Shown here: one piece after another, positions 57,131 to 64,000 of the stretch
Numbering within the stretch: position 1 is the stretch's first letter
Layout: each line of letters starts with the position of its first letter
Source of the DNA: Aquatica leii
Lineage: Eukaryota > Arthropoda > Insecta > Coleoptera > Lampyridae
DNA: 64,000 nucleotides
Assembly: GCA_035610365.1 (NCBI GenBank)
Contig: CM069433.1
Coordinates: 57,092,487 to 57,156,486, forward strand
Reading direction: 5' to 3'
Translations under genes and position numbers: made by a program
The notes under the pieces: model-generated
Databases searched by the model: none
Seen by the model: only the letters and a program-made list of their open reading frames with translations
Told to the model about the DNA's origin: nothing

Positions 57131-60100
57131 AACATTTTTTTTTGGGTTCTGTTTTTTATGTATTTAAACTGTAATACAAAAAGTTACGTTAATTAATAGT
57201 TATTATTGGTTTTGTACTATAAATACAATAAATAAGTTACTTTGTGTTGTAACTTAAATAGAAACAATTAACCTAAAAATACTTGTAAAGGTAAGTTAAA
57301 ATAGATAGTTTTAAAAGAGAAGATTTGTACAAAAACAAGACAAAAATTCAAGGATAAAAGAAAAAGGAATATGTAGAGCCAAAATAACAACGTAAATAGA
57401 AACTGAAATATGAACAAAATTAATAAATAAATAGTTATGACTTTAAATATACTTTAACGAATTGCGATACATGATTAGTCGCCACAATTTGTCTTTTAAA
57501 TTAGTTTGCATATTTTCTAGTGTTTTTGTAAGTTTGGTAGCACAGTAGTTACTGTTTTTTAAATAGCGGAAACTACGTGAGCTTTACTTTCTTCAGAAAA
57601 AAAAACTTCCAAGTCGCGACTATAAGTTCTACTTCAAAAAAAAACAAGTGCTTGTTTTATTATTTATAGAAAAAAAATTAGTTTTTGGAAAATGAGAAAT
57701 GCATTAAATGAAATACATTGTCAAATATTTTGACTGCAATCAAGTGTTTGCATTTTAACAAGCTCTAATTGTACATGGATTTTTTATAGAGCATCACGTA
57801 AAAAAACTAAATTCTTACACTGCCAATTTTTAAAAAAATTAAATAATGTGTATTTTTTCAAAGAAACAGTTTTAAAAAGCAATACTTACAATAAAAAACA
57901 AACTTTAAAAGTATGTATAGTTACAAAAATAGTGTTTATTGCTTATTGCGCAAATATACTTACTTATTATGGTATCAAAAAAAATCAATCGTTTTCAAAT
58001 GTCAACTTTCTAAGTATTTGTAAATAATACTATTAATCATCCTACAGAATGGATAAATAAAATTAATGATATTAATTTGTAGTGTTTGAAACATGAATTA
58101 TTATAACTTTTTCGTCTAAAGACAATTTTAAATTGTAATCGATTAGATTTTTTTGAAAGTTTGTAATCTATAAAACAGATAAAGTTAAATCTTATTTTAT
58201 ATAAGCAATTACAATAATGTAATTTCAATCGTATTAAATAATAGAAATCTTAAAAACACTAATAAAATTCTAAAAGTAACCATAAAAATTGTTTTTTAAA
58301 ATTTAATATTGAAAGCAAATTAACATAACATAAAAATATAAGACGACATTATTTTTTATATGATACGATATACTGAGGAATCGATTGAACTTAGACGATT
58401 CGTGCAAAACTTTAAATGGACACTGAAAATATCTGAAAATCCAATCTAGGAAGTGTATTCTCTCATTGCATATGTTCTAAAATATATTAGTAGATTCCTT
58501 AGTGTGCTGTGTAATGTGGCTTACAAAAGTATTTTATAGAGAAGGTTCTTCCGGTTAGCCATCTGGGCGCTATTGTGTAGTCGCTGTTTGCGTGAACTAG
58601 ACCCTAGAGACTCCTCTGGCCAGGATTATATTTGACTGTCGCAATTCCCTTTTGTTTACTGTGGTTAAAAATGAAAAATGGAAAAATTAGTTTTTTTTTA
58701 ATGTGCGTGTATAAAAGAATGTATTAACTATATAAATTTTCTCTATTTGAGTACTTTATTGGAGGTATTCAAATTCATTAGTAAATGTATGTCTACTTTA
58801 CTCCTCGTAATTCACTGTAGAGGTAATAGAGCGCATTAACACCATAAACCAGCCTTTCCGTAATGGCTACGAGTCGTTGAAGTCGTGAGAGGGTAATATG
58901 TTTCTATTATCGGTGCAAACTATTGCTGCCAGCGTATTAGGGGAAAAGCTTCTCCTTACAAAATTGCCTTCCATATAAATATATTGAGGCAATAAATTTA
59001 CAGACACGGTTCAGCATAAAGAGAACCTATATTTTATACAGTCGCTTTGATATACAGCTTATTGTGAATAAACGAATAGTGGAGAATGAACGATGTGTAA
59101 TATTTCATTCACTATATGAATAGGGTTATAAATTGGAGTATTATTTGTTGTGTAATTTATTTTAGAGAAAAGAAATGTTAAATTTAATGCGATATGTAAA
59201 TTTTGTTCGTCTAAATCTATATCATTAAGTATACAGTCGTTAATCATACATATGAACAAATACATTTAATTAGTACGCATAATAATTTAAACTAAGCTAA
59301 GTTTTTACAAAAATAAATTATTACTACGACAAAACCAATAATTATTAGAAAAACTTTGAATTTTTATTGGATTAGTTAAGTTTTTATTTCTTTGTTTTCA
59401 AATGTAAACAAAACGTAGGTTGTAAAGAACATTCGACAAATTTTTCATGTAATTAAAACCACGAAGTATTCTTTTCATCTCATTAAGATATACCTTCATC
59501 TACAGAAATACTTACACTACTTAAAACACTCACCGATGAATGATTCTAAATGCGTCACTGACTATTAAAGATGGAGGTCAACACGATTTACAAATTAACT
59601 AGTCTAGGAAATTAAACTGCACAACACACTACTGGATAAAATAGAAAAAAAATTATGCAATGAAAAGTACATTAACTTGGAAATTGGAACGTATAAAGAG
59701 TAGATTCAAGTTAGACATTTAAATATCTTTAAAATTTCAAAAAAAATCTTCATAATAAAATAACGTATGTTGCTATAATTTTTCTTCTAAGTTAAAGATT
59801 TTTATTGTTTGTGTCTTTACTTCTTATTGCAGGTTTCCATCACTTCTTAGGTTTGCCTAAGGCACATTAATTGACCGACTTCATCATTTTTACTTCTACT
59901 TTCAATTTTTATCATGTAAATTTTATACTCTTTTGAGTGAAAATATGAAATAATCTTTTCTAAGTATGTTATAAGCACTGTATTTTCAGTATAGGCGCAC
60001 CACATAGAAATATATTTTTTACATATTGCACCTTAATGTTCTGGGTAATGTTACCATAACTTTGCACATCCCTATGTTAAAGATACAGGAGCTGAAAAAG

Positions 60101-60159
60101 TTTTTTTATTGTATTACTCTGTTTATTTGAATATTCTCAATTGCCCTTATCTTATGTTA
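57131..60159. other. AT-rich DNA without recognisable genes
   Basis: GC-richer patches at 58540-58640 and 58800-58990 have no frame I can assign. Confidence 0.4.
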
Positions 60160-60455
60160 AGCCTGTTCTACATTATTCTTTTTGTGTCCAAGTTTACATC
60201 CAAGTTTCTATAAACTAGAACTTGTCAAAGAAACAAGTTTAGTAAAAACAGAAAGAAATAGGTGATTATCTGTCTCTTTTCTGCGCATGAACTATGATAC
60301 AAACTTGGATAGAAACTAGGACCGTTTCTAGTTTTAAAAAAAGTATAGACGCGATAAGTTTTCTGTTCCACACTATACTTTTTCCTTTGACAAGTTCTAG
60401 TTCATAGAAACTTGGATGTAAACTTGGACGCAAAAAGTATAATGTAGAACAGGCT
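60160..60455. mobile_element. Harbinger-type MITE, 296 bp, TTA duplication
   Basis: Ends AGCCTGTTCTACATTAT and its inverse, with nearly perfect TIRs of about 75 bp (60160-60234 and 60382-60455). TTA is duplicated outside (60157-60159 and 60456-60458). The 3-bp T-W-A duplication and short non-coding interior fit a PIF/Harbinger-derived MITE. Confidence 0.85.
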
Positions 60456-62479
60456 TTAGTACTACATTTTGATTGAAATATTACCGTGTGCATTTTTTTA
60501 AATTAAATACCTGCAATATAATTCAACATTTTGTAAATCACTGCGTGCGCAAACGATAATACAGAATACTCATATGTGATTTATAACCATTCATTTAAGT
60601 CGTTTTTGGTTGCACTTTGGCGAAGACAGACGGTTTTTTGACTTGCTAACGTAGCAATCACATGTTAAATTTAAAATTGTGGTTAGATCTCGTTTTGTTT
60701 TAAAGTTTACAAAGTAATGTTTTGTAATGTAAACGTTGCGTTAAATTCATTAGATTGATTTCAACAGATAATTTCAGATTTTTACTTACATTCTAAAACC
60801 TGTCGTATAGGCAACTTACATTGCATTTTCAATTTAGCGTTGACATTCTGTTTTCTAATACCTAACTTTTTTCTATCTATAATTTTCTTGAATTTTGTAT
60901 AATTGGTAATACCGGATTTTACCGCTAAAATGGCGTACGTTGGTGGAAAAAATTACGTTTAAATAAGATAGTATCTCCACGTCTTCTTTTCATTTGAGAG
61001 TGCTGATGAAAATCACAAAAGCTTAAGATTCTTGAAGAGAATGGTGTTAAATCCTTCTAAGTAGAAGTAGAAGAGGGCGACAGAAAACACTACTTCATGT
61101 GTTTTTTTATGGCAACGTTTCGAAGACAAAATGTCCACTTCTTCAGGTCACTATATTTAATAAAAAACATAATAATTAATACAAACCAGGTAATTTTGAA
61201 CAATTATTTAAGCTAATTAATTATAAAAATTATTTTGATCTTTTAGAATAACTAAAAACTAGGATGTAAAAAAAACCAAAAAATAACAAAAAACTTAAAA
61301 CAAGTAGCGATGAATTCGCCAAACACAGTCAATTGGTAAAAAATAATAAATAACACAAAACTTTAAATTGTAAATGATTTAAAAAACAAACCATAGTTAC
61401 AACAAACTCACGAACGTCACAAAGACCAAAAACCAACTAACCAAAAATGTTGGCACCGAAAAGTAAGTCTTCACCGCGCCATTATCTGAACCGACTAGCG
61501 TCGCCACAGACGGTCAGCACAACATCTTATAAATATTTTATCATTCACTGACTCATTTTACAGTCGAGGTTGCCTTGATATATCGGGTCTGATTTAAAGT
61601 TATTCCAATTTCTAATCTAATAGTGTTATTTCAAATGTAACTTGATTTTTTATTTCTTTGCTTTTATTACCTTTTTACATAAAATAAAACTTGATACTAA
61701 TGTTTTTTCTTTAGCAGTACGAACGTTTTCAGATTTCAGCACCTCTATGACTGTTAGAGATGATATTTACTTCTATCATTATAAACCGAAATTACTGATG
61801 ATAAGCTTTTTAGCTTTTTAAATAATTTTTGAAAAAAAATTTGGATTATAATTAAAGTAGTTACATTTTTTAATTATGTTTTTAATGTTTATGTTTGATA
61901 TGCTGACGAAGTAAATATGTAAATTGATGATTTAACTTTAAGCCTAATTTAACTACAAACGTTGATTATGTAACGAGACGTATAAGCACAGATTACCACA
62001 TCAAAATATTTAAAATGTTTATCAATTCACACTGTTTTCTTCTTTTTTTAATTTGTTGAAAAGAAACGAATTTATATTTAATGATATTTATTATGTAAAA
62101 CAAATTATATAGTTATTATTATAATTCAATCACTTGACGGTTTAGGTTATTGTTGAAGCAAACGTGACTTATCACTACTCACACTGTCAATCATTAAAGT
62201 TGTGGTTGGTCAAGGTTTTAGATGTCAATAAATCTCAAATATTACTGATTTATGAAGATATCGTTTCTTAATTACTTTTCTGTTACGGTAAATTGATTAC
62301 TTGCATGTAACTATTTATAATAAATAAATTAGTACATAACAAAATTTGTTTATTCGTTTTGACGAGTTTTTGTTTTTTAAAAAATTAATTCACAATAAAA
62401 GATTGATCAAGTTCTTATAAACACTCAATAAACAAAACCTTGGACTTCATGGTAATTCGCTATAACTTACAATCAAAAA
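60456..62479. other. AT-rich spacer
   Basis: No gene. On the minus strand at 61100-61152 there is a conserved-looking CCTGAAGAAGTGGACATTTT ... GAAACGTTGCC text typical of some retroelement ends; see rejected items. Confidence 0.4.
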
Positions 62480-62840
62480 TCTACAGTAATCTACAAAAAT
62501 TAACAAAGTTGTTAGTAAATATGCTGAGCAACAGACGGATCGATGCTAATTTCTTAGCGGTGAGCATTATTTTCGGCACGAAATACGTTATTAGGTTGGT
62601 TATCTTCCAGTAAATACTACAACCAACGGTAATACGTTATAAAATCTGTATCCAATTGAATAAAATGTTGATTAATTTCATTTTTTTCAGAATTCTGACG
62701 ACATCAGTAAGCTGAACGCGATTAAATGCCTTACTCACGTTCACAAAGTAAAAATAAACAGGTGTTTTTAATTCTAACAAGTTTTCTATTAGTTGTTTAC
62801 CGATAAAATTGCATTAAGGTTGTATCCATTCAACTGATCA
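62480..62840 (-). pseudogene. RTE-like LINE reverse transcriptase fragment
   Basis: Minus strand: QLIENLLELKTPVYFYFVNV then SKAFNRVQLTDVVRIL (RT motif A; family FxDxxKAFDRV, with the Asp changed to Asn). It is followed, after frame changes, by an FRAENNAHR...SIDPSVAQHIY stretch in the place of the VRQGxxLSPxLFNIY motif. Only a fragment of the palm is visible; motif C (YADD) is not found. Dead copy. Confidence 0.6.
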
Positions 62841-64000
62841 AGGACAAAAAAAGTATTGCATGCAAGTCATGAATGAATGTTAAAGAACTACTGTACTGAT
62901 AACTGTTATACATAATTTTTTTAATCAATTTTAAACAAAAGTATAGTTTTGTTTAGATAAATTTAAATTAAAAAAGGATATCAATTTTATCCAAATATAT
63001 TTACGTAACAAAAGTACGCTATCTGCGTAACAGTACAAAAAAATATACTTTTTTTGTCCAAGACTAGAAAATTTTGTTGTATGCACTTTACATTACGCAT
63101 AATACAGAACTAAATTATTATAAACTAGATGCGTTTCTGTATAAACCTGTATAGATAGGCCTGATTCACCGCGATGCCTATTATTACTTGTATATAATTT
63201 ACCTGTCTATATTAATATTTTACAAATCGCTAATAATTTATTCATTGTTATTAATTTTAAGTTTCATATTAATAAAAAAAAGTGTCACAATTTTTTTATT
63301 TTATAGTAAACCTTGCGCGAACTCCGTTCACGTTCAGGGATCACCAAATCAATTTTAATTTTCTACGGACTCCATGAATGATCCCGAGGACATCTGAAGG
63401 TTCGTAGGGACCAATTTCAAAACCACTGGTCTAGAATATGGTAAAACTTCATAACAACCTTGAGACTGCCTTCTTATAAATCAGTTTTTTTATTTTCTAT
63501 ATAACACAAATACTTGCACAAAGTATTTCAGTTACAGTGCACATTAAAAATGATTTTAACCCGGAATAGGTCACACATTCAATTTTGATTACGACCAAAT
63601 AATGTATGCTTTTCTGAAAATTAGGTGGTAGTCTTATTTAAGTAAGTATTTTTTATACTTATTAACGTAAAAAATCTAAGTATTTAATATTCAATTTTAC
63701 TACACGTTTGTAATTGTTCAACAAAATAATCAATGTAAAAGTGTAATAAAAAATTTCTAATATAACAGATTCATAATATGTTATAGTATGTTCTTTGCAA
63801 ATAAATTTACAAAAATTTTTACAAATTGGCTTTGTTTTCTTGCTTTTCTTAGAAAAACATCTAAGCCGTCTTCCGACACCTGTGATTCTTGATTGCATGC
63901 TCGTTTCTAAACTGAATATCTCACATACTCTTAAGTTATGATCTGCGATAATTGCGATGATATTAGACGGATTTTTATAAAATCAAGAACTAAACTTTCA
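62841..64000. other. AT-rich DNA to the window end
   Basis: Nothing recognised; the minus-strand frame at 63662-63898 has no motif. Confidence 0.4.

Noticed and set aside
61100..61152. Hammerhead-ribozyme-like text on the minus strand (CTGAAGA, a hairpin, then GAAAC)
   Set aside because: The core has a non-standard base, the central stem does not pair well (GTGGAC against GTCTTC) and no third stem was found; more likely a conserved retroelement end.
1..64000. tRNA, rRNA or CRISPR features
   Set aside because: No T-arm GGTTCGAAT-type boxes in tRNA context, no rRNA text and no regularly spaced repeats were seen.

Overview
The window looks like intergenic or intronic DNA from an arthropod nuclear genome, most likely an insect. 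It is strongly AT-rich, has no operon-like gene packing, and is filled with decayed transposable elements (TEs) of types usual in insects: Ty3/gypsy LTR elements, a CR1/Jockey-like LINE, an RTE-like LINE piece, several mariner-like elements, piggyBac, pogo-like and Harbinger-type DNA elements, a Helitron end, and a Crypton-related tyrosine recombinase. The species cannot be named from the sequence. No rRNA, tRNA or CRISPR array was seen. Only one short stretch (56110-56238) reads like a possible host-gene exon.

Layout, left part. 1-3761 is a minus-strand Ty3/gypsy gag-pol remnant whose gag is split by a 2.0-kb DNA transposon with 35-bp perfect terminal inverted repeats (TIRs). 3762-10260 has no recognisable gene. 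10260-10966 is a piggyBac transposase relic. 11592-16357 is a second Ty3/gypsy relic, on the plus strand, with short (203-211 bp) LTRs and two nested solo LTRs, each with a 4-bp target-site duplication (TSD). 18331-18952 is a three-exon tyrosine recombinase relic. 19698-21415 and 24505-25745 are mariner-like elements. 26000-27060 is a relic of a transposase-like family common in insects.

Middle part. 31217-32539 is a DDE transposase relic (minus strand) with a 1.46-kb solo LTR inserted just upstream of its start. 34175-34867 is a pogo/jerky-type DDE relic. 36560-37300 is a second, plus-strand copy of the DDE family. 38478-38764 is a Helitron 3' end. 40348-43590 is a decayed LINE.

Right part. 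44940-54805 is a composite. Two inverted arms of about 360 bp enclose mariner transposase remnants, and a young LTR retrotransposon (45997-52593) has inserted between them. This is the best preserved element in the window: near-identical LTRs, a 4-bp TSD, a tRNA-Lys primer site, an intact gag, and pol in the -1 frame behind a G_GGA_AAC slippery site. Its pol lacks RNase H and the N-terminal half of integrase. Further right are a third DDE relic (56594-57118), a 296-bp Harbinger-type MITE (60160-60455) and an RTE-like LINE piece (62480-62840).

The genes do not form a pathway. The biology here is layered transposition and decay: target-site duplications and reading frames that resume across insertions give the relative order of several events. 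No clearly new biological system was found. The most unusual items are the deleted but recently inserted LTR element, the long inverted-arm composite, the TIR element inside gag, and the CpG-rich hairpins and palindromes.
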